This document shows positions 1 to 7,402 of a DNA stretch of 14,706 nucleotides, in pieces. The notes beneath the pieces were generated by a model. It was not told where the DNA came from, did no database searches, and worked only from the letters and a program-made list of their open reading frames with translations. Source of the DNA: Bacteroidia bacterium (GTDB taxonomy: Bacteria > Bacteroidota > Bacteroidia > Chitinophagales > Saprospiraceae); assembly GCA_030432855.1 (NCBI GenBank), contig JAUILM010000049.1:1-14706 (forward strand), read 5' to 3'. The translations under genes and the position numbers were made by a program. The first letter of the stretch is position 1, and every line of letters begins with the position of its first letter.

Positions 1-2956
1 TTCTTGCTCTTGGATAGGTGGTAAAATCAATTCCAAAAGAAGGCACCCCATTAATAGGTTTGCTGGTATTAACCTCCGGATCCTGTCCAGAATACCCCGT
101 GATGACAAATAAGTTTTGCCCCGTCAGATATAGTCGTACCCTGGAAAAAACATTACTGTTTTGCACCGGTACATTATAACCCAGTGATACGTTTTGCAGT
201 CTGACGAAATCACCTTTCTCCAAAAATCGCGTCGAGACGTCGGGAGCATTTAATCTTCCTTCACCGTTACCCACTACATCTTTGGTTACATTTCTTCCAT
301 TAGCAAGTGATCCTGCTGTGAAGTAAGCGTTGGCTGTATTACTATAAATTGTATGACCAAACTGTCCATTAAAAAAGAAGTTGAAGTCAAAGTTTCCAAA
401 ACGCATAGAACTACTAAGACCTGCATTCACAGTAGGAAGCGGGCTGTCATCGGTAAACTGCTGCACATCACCCTCTGGGTATATTGAGTTTCCTTCGCTG
501 TCAAATCCACCAAATACCCTAAGGAAATAAGCAAAAAGAGGCTGATTATCTGCAATTCGCTGTGCAAATGCACCGGTCAGACCCTGTCCATTGATGGCTC
601 CGGTATTGATCAGGCAATTACAGTTTTCCACCACGTTATCATTGAAGGCTGCATTGGCAGAGATACTCCAATCAAACTTAGATTTATCGGCGAGGACAAA
701 ATTCATGGCTACCTCGATACCTTTGTTGATCACATCGGCGTCAAGATTGGTCCAAATAAATGGCTGTACAGCAGGCTGGGCAGCAGTCACCTGGATGAGC
801 AGATCATTGGTGTTTTTGTAGTAATAATCGATTGATCCCGAGATCCTGTTATTATTGAATCCGAAGTCAAGACCCACATTATATTGCGCTGTTGATTCCC
901 ACTTCAGATCAGGATTAGCAAAAGCAACAGTGGAAAGACCACCGCCATTTATATCTGTTCCGTTATCTCCAATATCAAAGTTTCCGTATCGCTCACGTTG
1001 TGTATATAAGTTGTGAGGAATTTCCTGGTTACCTGTAAGTCCCCAGCCCAATCTCAGTCCGAGATCAGAAAATACGTCAGGGACAAAACTTTCCTGAATC
1101 ATTCTCCACTTCACAGCAAAAGATGGGAAGTAACCGTACTTGTTACCACTTCCAAATTTGGTAGATCCATCTGCCCGCAACGTTCCTGTAAATAAATATT
1201 TACCTGCTACATCGAAGTTTACACGACCAAAAAATGACTGTAGCTCATCAATGGTCTTGAAAGAACTGGTACCCAGAGAAGTTTCTGCAGCCGTGACATT
1301 ATTAATCATTTGATTCAGATCGCTGGTTCTAAATTGTGAATACTGAATAGACTTTCCACCATATTGAAATTCCTGATAAGAATATCCAAGCAGACCGGTG
1401 AATGTGACATTTCCGAAATCTGTATTGTAGGTAAAGTAACTTTCCCAAAGTTTGTTACTTGTCTCCAGATCGTTAATCGTTAATCTTCCGATATCCTCCA
1501 CATTGCCTACCACCAGATCACGACTTAGCGCGTCATTTCTGTTAGAAAATGATCGATCAAATCCTAACACCGTTTTGAAACTAAGCCCCGGAGTCAATTT
1601 GTATTCAGCAGAGAGATTACCCAATCCACGAATGGTATTGGTAAACATCTCTGTGAGCTTCACAAATGCCAAAGGATTAGGTTCTACAATCGTTGTTTGG
1701 TAAAAAGATCCATCCGGATTGTAGACAGGTTGAGTTGGATTTGCCTTAATAATATTACCGATCAAATCACCGCGAAAACCTGAATTAGTCGTGTTGGGCA
1801 CATTATCATCATGGGTATGTGCTACGGTAAACTGAGCACTGAGCGTCAGCTTATCATCAAGAAATTTGCGATTCCCATTAAATCGAGCCGTAATTCGCTC
1901 CAGTGCACTTTCTTCAATGATCCCTTCCTGATCCATGTAAGATACCGAAAACCGGTACGAACCGGATTCATCGCCACCTCCATATGATAGGTTGTGACTC
2001 TGGGTAATACCCGTTCTGAAAAGTTCGTCCTGCCAGTCGGTATCCGCACCAAGATTCAAAGTCTGAGCTGCTGCAGCCCCATTAAAATCTGTATATGCCT
2101 GTAAGAATTCACTAGTGGACAGCAGATCATATCGGTTGCTAATAGTCGATGCACCAATAGAGACATCATAGTCAAGTACTCCTTTTCCCTCTGTTCCTCC
2201 TTTGGTAGTGATGATAACCACTCCATTAGCCCCTCTGGATCCGTAGATAGCCGTGGCAGAGGCATCCTTCAGAATATCGATACTGACAATATCACTGGGA
2301 TTCAGGAAATTCAGGGGATTCTTAGGTGCACTACTTCCAGCACCTTCACTGTTCCCTGCCGCAGATGTATTATCTCCACTTAAGGGCACTCCATCTACCA
2401 CAAAAAGAGGATTATTACCTCCACGAACAGAAGATGTTCCTCTAATGCGTATATCCACACCTGCACCGGGTTCACCACTGGCCGTAGTAATACGTACACC
2501 AGCTGCCTTACCCTGAATCAATTCTTCCGGGGATGTAATCACCCCTCGGTTGAAATCTTCAGAAGTTACATTAGTAACGGCACCCGTCAGGTCTGATTTT
2601 TTTACTGTGCCGTATCCTACAACGACAACCTCATCAAGGGCTGTACCAGCTGTTAAAGCGGCATCAACCTGACTGTCCGTTCCAATATTGACCTCCAGTG
2701 CCGTGTATCCTGTGTAAGAAAACTCCAAAATGGACGCACCTTCTGGTACTTCCAATGAATACGTTCCATCAAAATCAGTAACGGTTCCTGTCGTTGTTCC
2801 CTGTGCCAGTACGCTGGCACCAATTAACGGTTCACCCGTCTCTGCGTCGGTCACAGTTCCCGATATTGATCGCTGTGCCAACAATACATTCACGAGCATG
2901 AGTGCGCCAAATAAAAGGTATGATCTACGCACGTAGCGCATTAAGGTAGGCTTCAT
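1..2956 (-). CDS. SusC-family TonB-dependent outer membrane transporter, 3' end cut by window edge
   Basis: Outer-membrane TonB-dependent transporter of the SusC/RagA family, which imports glycan oligosaccharides with a SusD-type lipoprotein lid. My translation from the ATG at 2956 is open for 985 residues to the window edge. Seen in order: a basic, hydrophobic signal peptide (about 1-28, ending LLAQ); a carboxypeptidase-regulatory-like domain (about 29-105, with ISGTVTDAETGEPLIGASV); the SusC-type motif EVVVVGYGTVKKSDLTG (109-125); a plug domain (about 120-253, with VRIRGTSSV-like and DVSIDILKDASATAIYGSRG-like signatures); then a long aromatic-rich beta-barrel. The final visible residues, GIDFTTYPRAR, match the segment that usually sits 10-15 residues before the end of SusC proteins, so very little is missing. 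A SusD gene would be expected just left of base 1. There is no Shine-Dalgarno upstream. The substrate cannot be read from sequence; a rhamnose-containing glycan is suggested only by the GH106 gene in the window. Confidence 0.95.
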   Translation of the reverse strand, partial: MKPTLMRYVRRSYLLFGALMLVNVLLAQRSISGTVTDAETGEPLIGASVLAQGTTTGTVTDFDGTYSLEVPEGASILEFSYTGYTALEVNIGTDSQVDAALTAGTALDEVVVVGYGTVKKSDLTGAVTNVTSEDFNRGVITSPEELIQGKAAGVRITTASGEPGAGVDIRIRGTSSVRGGNNPLFVVDGVPLSGDNTSAAGNSEGAGSSAPKNPLNFLNPSDIVSIDILKDASATAIYGSRGANGVVIITTKGGTEGKGVLDYDVSIGASTISNRYDLLSTSEFLQAYTDFNGAAAAQTLNLGADTDWQDELFRTGITQSHNLSYGGGDESGSYRFSVSYMDQEGIIEESALERITARFNGNRKFLDDKLTLSAQFTVAHTHDDNVPNTTNSGFRGDLIGNIIKANPTQPVYNPDGSFYQTTIVEPNPLAFVKLTEMFTNTIRGLGNLSAEYKLTPGLSFKTVLGFDRSFSNRNDALSRDLVVGNVEDIGRLTINDLETSNKLWESYFTYNTDFGNVTFTGLLGYSYQEFQYGGKSIQYSQFRTSDLNQMINNVTAAETSLGTSSFKTIDELQSFFGRVNFDVAGKYLFTGTLRADGSTKFGSGNKYGYFPSFAVKWRMIQESFVPDVFSDLGLRLGWGLTGNQEIPHNLYTQRERYGNFDIGDNGTDINGGGLSTVAFANPDLKWESTAQYNVGLDFGFNNNRISGSIDYYYKNTNDLLIQVTAAQPAVQPFIWTNLDADVINKGIEVAMNFVLADKSKFDWSISANAAFNDNVVENCNCLINTGAINGQGLTGAFAQRIADNQPLFAYFLRVFGGFDSEGNSIYPEGDVQQFTDDSPLPTVNAGLSSSMRFGNFDFNFFFNGQFGHTIYSNTANAYFTAGSLANGRNVTKDVVGNGEGRLNAPDVSTRFLEKGDFVRLQNVSLGYNVPVQNSNVFSRVRLYLTGQNLFVITGYSGQDPEVNTSKPINGVPSFGIDFTTYPRAR

Positions 2957-3100
2957 ACAAGTTCAATTTGTTTAGTTAGAAATAGCAGTTTCACTCGGCA
3001 GACCTATAGCGGTCTCACAACACAATGTTAAGAAATGATTAAGAGAAAGTCTATTGTTATGTAAGACCTGTAAACACCCATAATACCGAACTTTTCATTC

Positions 3101-3125
3101 ATATATAATTAAGAACATTATATAT
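3101..3125. repeat. 9-bp AT-only inverted repeat in divergent promoter region
   Basis: ATATATAAT (3101-3109) is the perfect reverse complement of ATTATATAT (3117-3125), separated by 7 bases. It lies 145 bases from the SusC start and 194 from the symporter start. The dyad could be an operator or simply a chance product of AT-rich sequence; with only A/T pairs it would be a weak RNA hairpin. Confidence 0.5.
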
Positions 3126-3190
3126 AGTATTGATTTAAAACACTTTATAAGACAAAAGAAGGACAACAATCATCTATCGTTGAAAAACCG

Positions 3191-3209
3191 TTGTAATACC
3201 TTTGTAATA
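3191..3209 (+). promoter_or_regulatory. Direct repeat TTGTAATA x2 overlapping a candidate -7 element
   Basis: TTGTAATA occurs at 3191-3198 and again at 3202-3209, one helical turn (11 bp) apart. Between and overlapping them, TACCTTTG (3197-3204) fits the Bacteroidota -7 consensus TAnnTTTG exactly, and would give a leader of roughly 110 bases for the symporter at 3319. A TTG at 3180-3182 is closer than the usual -33 spacing, so the promoter call is tentative. Repeats overlapping a -7 element would suit a regulator controlling the symporter. Confidence 0.35.
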
Positions 3210-3318
3210 GGTCAATTACGGATTTTTATTTGCTACAATACCCCTATCGCCAAATATTTACCAGATTTTTACAGCACGATGTAATTCTGCAATCTATAAA
3301 GTCTTAACTCACAAAATT

Positions 3319-5025
3319 ATGATTGATTTGGGTCTGGGCACCCTGGATCTGGGTATAATGATCCTGTATGGTGTGCTTATCATTGGGTATGGCTTGTATC
3401 ATGCCAAGCGTGATTCTTCAGAGGAATATTTTCTTGCGGGCAGAAACATGATCTGGCCCATCGTGGGTATTTCACTTTTCGCAGCAAACATTTCGAGCTC
3501 TACGCTGGTAGGTTTAGCTGGAGATGCATTTAAGACAAACACGCATGTATTCAATTATGAATGGTTGGCCTCCGTAATCCTTGTCTTTTTTGCCATTTTC
3601 TTTCTTCCCTTCTATCTCAAGTCGAGAGTCTACACCATGCCTGAATTTCTTGAGAAGAGATATGATCGAAGATCCCGGTACTACTTTAGTGCCATTACCA
3701 TCATAGGCAACGTGCTTATAGACACCGCAGCCGCACTCTATGTGGGAAATATCATCCTCAAGTTGATTTTTCCTGGTATGGATTCATGGATCATTATTGT
3801 AATTCTTGCATTCGCAGCAGCTGCATATACCATTCCGGGTGGTCTAAACTCAGTCATTCAAACGGAAGTAATCCAGGCTATTCTACTGATCATCGGTTCG
3901 TGTATAGTCACATACTACGCACTGGATCAGGTGGGAGGATGGTCTGGGATGATGAGCGGCATTGATGCCCTGGCTGCCACCGGTGCATTCTATGATCCTG
4001 AAAGTGACATCACCTTGCATTCGGCCCAGGAAGTTCTGAGCCTGGTACGGCCAGCTAATGACAGCTTTATGCCCTGGACGGGGCTGTTGGTTGGAGCTCC
4101 AATCCTTGGGTTTTACTTCTGGGCTAATAATCAGTTCATGGTGCAACGGGTGCTGGGAGCCAAGGATCTCAACCATGGTCGCTGGGGCGCCCTATTCGCT
4201 GGACTGTTAAAACTACCCGTGATCTTTATCATGGTGATACCGGGTACGATTGCCATTCTTCTTTTCCGTGAAGTCGACCTTTCAGGCATGAATTATATCC
4301 TTCCAAATGGCGAAGTGTGTCAGGACCTCAATGATTGTCCTAATATGACCTATCCCCTGCTGCTGTTCACCCTGCTACCCAAAGGAATATTAGGATTGGT
4401 GCTGGCTGGTCTATTGGCCGCAATGATGTCAAGCGTCTCTGCTACGTTTAATTCGGCATCTACATTGATCACTATGGACTTTGTGCGAATACTCAGGCCT
4501 AATCTTACCAGCAAACAGTTGGTGCGTGTTGGCCAAATTTCCACACTGGTCCTGGTGGTACTGGCATCTGTCTGGGCGACACAAATTGACAAAATTGCAG
4601 ATACCCTTTGGCTATATCTACAATTAGTCCTATCCTTCATCTGTCCACCCGTGGTGGCAGTATTTATTCTTGGACTTTTCTGGAAAAAAGCCAATGGTAC
4701 TGGTGCCATATCCAGCCTTATCACTGGATTAATACTCGCACTCTTTCTTCTTTTTTCAAAATCGTACGCGCTCGCACCTTTCATCAATAATATTCACTTC
4801 CTACACATGGCTTTCTTTCTGTTTCTCATATGCATGATGGTCCACATCATAGTGAGTTCTATATCGGGAAAAGGTCAGGATAGTGAATCCCCCTATATTT
4901 GGACAAGGTCTATTCTAAGAGAAGAATCGGAGGAACTTAAGGGAGTACCCTGGTATCAGAACTATCGCATACTATCGGTACTGCTCATTTTGATCACGGC
5001 AATACTGGTAGGTTATTTCTGGTAG
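3319..5025 (+). CDS. Sodium:solute symporter (SSS/SLC5 family), probable sugar transporter
   Basis: Inner-membrane Na+-coupled symporter of the SSS family (LeuT fold; vSGLT and human SGLT are relatives), 568 residues with about 14 hydrophobic helices, including a C-terminal helix ending GYFW. Motifs matching vSGLT: YFLAGR (37-42), AANIS (55-59), E81 in NYEW, N271 in NNQF, K298 in LLKLP, the paired serines S371-S372 of the sodium site, and Q435 in YLQL. In vSGLT the corresponding E, N, K and Q contact galactose, so a sugar or sugar-like substrate is likely; the vSGLT Q69 position is a small polar residue here, so specificity may differ. A loop at about 318-345 carries C334 and C340, absent from the paralogue at 5042-6610. 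It is transcribed alone, divergent from the SusC gene. The ATG start gives MIDLG, as in the paralogue; there is no Shine-Dalgarno. Rhamnose or uronate as substrate would be a guess. Confidence 0.95.
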   Translation: MIDLGLGTLDLGIMILYGVLIIGYGLYHAKRDSSEEYFLAGRNMIWPIVGISLFAANISSSTLVGLAGDAFKTNTHVFNYEWLASVILVFFAIFFLPFYLKSRVYTMPEFLEKRYDRRSRYYFSAITIIGNVLIDTAAALYVGNIILKLIFPGMDSWIIIVILAFAAAAYTIPGGLNSVIQTEVIQAILLIIGSCIVTYYALDQVGGWSGMMSGIDALAATGAFYDPESDITLHSAQEVLSLVRPANDSFMPWTGLLVGAPILGFYFWANNQFMVQRVLGAKDLNHGRWGALFAGLLKLPVIFIMVIPGTIAILLFREVDLSGMNYILPNGEVCQDLNDCPNMTYPLLLFTLLPKGILGLVLAGLLAAMMSSVSATFNSASTLITMDFVRILRPNLTSKQLVRVGQISTLVLVVLASVWATQIDKIADTLWLYLQLVLSFICPPVVAVFILGLFWKKANGTGAISSLITGLILALFLLFSKSYALAPFINNIHFLHMAFFLFLICMMVHIIVSSISGKGQDSESPYIWTRSILREESEELKGVPWYQNYRILSVLLILITAILVGYFW

Positions 5026-5051
5026 GATCTATCGAGTACTACTACCAGTAT
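5002..5051. repeat. Inverted repeats spanning the two convergent stop codons; possible bidirectional terminator
   Basis: ATACTGGTAG (5002-5011) is the perfect reverse complement of CTACCAGTAT (5042-5051). A second left arm, CTGGTAG (5019-5025), pairs with the same right arm (5042-5048). The two possible hairpins are mutually exclusive and cover both TAG stops. No T-run follows on either strand, so this is not a standard intrinsic terminator. Part of the symmetry comes from both genes ending in Trp-TAG. Confidence 0.45.
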
Positions 5052-6610
5052 ACTGCAATGATGATGATAGTAATAAGTATAAGAACGGTCGCCAATGTAA
5101 TGGGCTGGACGAACCAGGGCTGACCTTCTATGCGAATACTCTGTTTCCAATTCCAATGAACATTTGATGGCGGCAAAGAGGTATCAGGATAAAAATGACT
5201 TAGTATTATGTAGCCAATGCTACAGCCAACTAAAAGGATCGCAGCCATTATTGTAAAATGAATATTTACAATTTCGAGGTTCATTAATATCATACTGATG
5301 AAACAGAGCAAGTGCCCAAAAATCATGGTATACTGTGCCGCAAGCGTACTTCCTTTCTTCCAGAAGAATCCAAACAAGAATACACAGACTATAGGTGGGA
5401 CGGCGAAAGATAGTATTTGTTGTAAATAGGTAAATAATCCTTCAAAATTGCGAATAAGAGGCGCCCACAGGCCGGCTACTGTCATGACAATCAATGTGGT
5501 AATTCTACCGTACCTGGTTAATTGTACGGGTGCAAGCTCTGGCCTCTTAGCATTGATAAAATCGATAACGATAAGGGTTGAAGTTCCATTTAGAGCTGAG
5601 TCGACACTGGACATAATGGCTGCAATAAGTCCCGCAAGTACGATCCCCTTCACTCCTGGTGGCAAAAGATTTTCGACCATCTCAGGATATACCATATTGG
5701 AGTTTTCAATACCTGGAAATATCTGAAGGCTAATAGCACCTGGGAATACTATCAAAAAGAGAACTGATAGTTTTAAGAATCCACCCAGGAAATTGCCCCA
5801 CTGAGCATGTGCCACATTTTTAGCCCCCAGGACTCGCTGTACAACGTAATGATTTGTGCTCCAATAATAAAAGCCTAAAATTGGGAGACCAAAAATGGTA
5901 CCGATCCAGGGTAAGGTGGGATCATCCGCTGGTTGCATCAGGGAAGTCTTCTCAACAGGAATATCCGCAACGGCATTTGCCCAACTGAAATCAAACTGAC
6001 CGAGCACTGCAAACAATACAATGGCACTACCAATTAACAACATAACAGCTTGCAGGACGTCTGTGTAGACCACGGCAGCAAGACCACCTGCCGCTGTGTA
6101 GAGTCCGGAGATCAGAGCGATTGCATAACAGGCAGTTACTACATCAATATTGGGAAAAAACACATTAATCACCAGGGCACCTGCAAATAATGAACCGGCA
6201 ATATCAACGATAATTGTAAGAATGATCGTGACAAGTGAATAGTACTTTCTCGTGAAAGAATTGTAACGTAATTCAAGATATTGAGGTACGGTTATTAATT
6301 TATTTCGCAAATAAACCGGTACAATAAAAAGAGCCATAAAAACCAGGACAACGGTGGCCATCCATTCATAATTTGCGATGGATATATTACCCACATATGC
6401 CTGACCTGTGAGTCCGATAATGGTGGCACTTGAAATGTTGGAAGCAAATAAGGAAAATCCAATGACGGTCCAGTGTAACCTGCGACCAGCTAAAAAGAAA
6501 TCATCACCGGTATTGATTCGTCGGGCCAATACATATCCTATGAGCAGTACAATCAGGAAATATCCTATCAGGATCGTTGAGTCAATGGATGATATTCCGA
6601 GGTCAATCAT
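5042..6610 (-). CDS. Sodium:solute symporter (SSS/SLC5 family), paralogue of the 3319-5025 gene
   Basis: Inner-membrane Na+:solute symporter, 522 residues, homologous throughout to its convergent neighbour. Shared landmarks: MIDLG at the start, FFLAGR (38-43), ASNIS (56-60), E82 in NYEW, N253 in TNHY, K280 in FLKL, serines S334-S335 of the sodium site, Q397 in TYLQ, and a C-terminal helix ending AVYW. The periplasmic-type loop before the sodium-site helix is shorter than in the paralogue and has no Cys pair. The presence of vSGLT-like sugar-contact residues suggests a monosaccharide or related substrate. Its ATG (6610-6608) shares one base with the TGA stop of the upstream regulator gene (TGATG), so translation is probably coupled and the two are co-transcribed. 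It is the last gene of a likely minus-strand operon. Exact substrate unknown. Confidence 0.94.
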   Translation of the reverse strand: MIDLGISSIDSTILIGYFLIVLLIGYVLARRINTGDDFFLAGRRLHWTVIGFSLFASNISSATIIGLTGQAYVGNISIANYEWMATVVLVFMALFIVPVYLRNKLITVPQYLELRYNSFTRKYYSLVTIILTIIVDIAGSLFAGALVINVFFPNIDVVTACYAIALISGLYTAAGGLAAVVYTDVLQAVMLLIGSAIVLFAVLGQFDFSWANAVADIPVEKTSLMQPADDPTLPWIGTIFGLPILGFYYWSTNHYVVQRVLGAKNVAHAQWGNFLGGFLKLSVLFLIVFPGAISLQIFPGIENSNMVYPEMVENLLPPGVKGIVLAGLIAAIMSSVDSALNGTSTLIVIDFINAKRPELAPVQLTRYGRITTLIVMTVAGLWAPLIRNFEGLFTYLQQILSFAVPPIVCVFLFGFFWKKGSTLAAQYTMIFGHLLCFISMILMNLEIVNIHFTIMAAILLVGCSIGYIILSHFYPDTSLPPSNVHWNWKQSIRIEGQPWFVQPITLATVLILITIIIIAVYW

Positions 6611-7302
6611 CAGGGCTCATAATTAATGACAAAAGTCTTTACATCAATATCTTCAGACAATTCCATTTTCTTCTTTAATCGTACTCTGGCAATCTGCACA
6701 CTGGTGGGATTAATACCCATTAATTCGGCAATTTCCTTGGTGGACAATCGCATACGGATATAGGCACAATGTCTGAGATCATTTTGCGTCAATTTTGGAA
6801 ATTTCTTTTCTATACTTTCTATGAAATGAGGATGTACATGATCAAATTGCTTTCGAAAAGTCGTCCAATTTTTCTCTGTACTTCTTTTCACGTTTGTAAG
6901 TCTTGCCAGACGACGTAACACAGTTCGTGAAGGATTGGATTCCTTCTCTAACTTTTTAATCATTTCATTAATTTCCTCCATCAGTTTTCTCTGCTGATTT
7001 ATCATCATCGTGGAGGTCACTAACTCATTATTTCGTAATGTAATTTCCTGCTCCAGTCGAAGGGCCTTTTCGTCTTTCGCTGCGCGTTCCACTTCCAGGA
7101 TTCTGTTTTTCAATTGCATACTCTGCAACTCATGTGAACTCACTAGCAAAGATTCCTTCGTCTTCATTTGTTCCTGGACACTGCGTTCCAGAGAAATGGA
7201 ATACCAATACATGGATACAAAGAATATCAGGGCAACTACGAAAATTAGAATAATCGTAAACTGATAAATCTCAGCAGAATTGTCTACTAAAAGGAGTATC
7301 AC
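6610..7302 (-). CDS. Membrane-anchored coiled-coil protein with C-terminal LuxR-type HTH; lacks a sensor domain
   Basis: A 230-residue probable transcription regulator. Seen: a short N-terminus, one hydrophobic helix (about 13-33), a long charged coiled coil (about 35-122), the motif FDHVHPHF (153-160), and an HTH (about 171-212) with LTQNDLRHCAYIRMRLSTKE and a recognition-helix region ending ARVRLKKK. This C-terminal module is typical of Bacteroidota regulators that normally carry TPR repeats or a periplasmic beta-propeller/Y_Y_Y sensor before the membrane helix; here that part is absent. The start shown is GTG (7302-7300), since an in-frame TAG lies two codons upstream; the next in-frame ATG (M31) would remove most of the membrane helix. 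No room exists upstream for a lost sensor, as the receptor gene ends at 7403. Its stop overlaps the symporter start, pointing to joint function. No Shine-Dalgarno. DNA binding and target genes are inferred. Confidence 0.85.
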   Translation of the reverse strand: MILLLVDNSAEIYQFTIILIFVVALIFFVSMYWYSISLERSVQEQMKTKESLLVSSHELQSMQLKNRILEVERAAKDEKALRLEQEITLRNNELVTSTMMINQQRKLMEEINEMIKKLEKESNPSRTVLRRLARLTNVKRSTEKNWTTFRKQFDHVHPHFIESIEKKFPKLTQNDLRHCAYIRMRLSTKEIAELMGINPTSVQIARVRLKKKMELSEDIDVKTFVINYEP

Positions 7303-7402
7303 AGTCTAAGGCATATTAGTAACGGACTGAATGTACTAATAATGACGTAAAGAAACCAGTATGATATGCTGATCGTACCCGCTCAATCAATAGATCAAGC
7401 CA
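7303..7402. promoter_or_regulatory. Short intergenic gap with imperfect palindrome
   Basis: 100 bases between the receptor stop and the regulator GTG. CAGTATGATATGCTG (7357-7371) is an imperfect dyad with five of seven pairs matched plus one T-G. No T-rich terminator is seen, so read-through from the receptor gene is plausible; the dyad could also mark a separate regulator promoter. Confidence 0.25.

Larger units (their letters stand above)
2957..3318. promoter_or_regulatory. Divergent intergenic region between SusC and the plus-strand symporter
   Basis: This 362-base AT-rich stretch contains no plausible gene and must hold the promoters of both divergent neighbours. Visible structure: a 5-bp inverted repeat AGACC/GGTCT (3000-3004 and 3011-3015) in the SusC leader; TGTAAG and TGTAAA words at 3060-3065 and 3069-3074; a 9-bp AT palindrome (3101-3125); and a direct repeat TTGTAATA with 11-bp period (3191-3209). 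No exact Bacteroidota -7 element (TAnnTTTG) was found close to the SusC start on the minus strand. The nearest near-match is TAACATTG reading from 3030 to 3023. Assigning promoters here is inference. Confidence 0.6.

Noticed and set aside
3312..3319. TAATTTTG on the minus strand, a consensus -7 match for SusC
   Set aside because: It overlaps the start of the opposite gene and would imply a leader of about 350 bases; chance match in AT-rich DNA is more likely.
4350..4787. 145-codon minus-strand open frame inside the plus-strand symporter
   Set aside because: Antisense shadow of a strongly conserved membrane-protein frame; its composition shows no family signature.
7303..7402. A frameshifted sensor domain upstream of the small LuxR regulator
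   Set aside because: Only 100 bases are available before the receptor gene, and stops interrupt the frames; no sensor-like sequence can be read.
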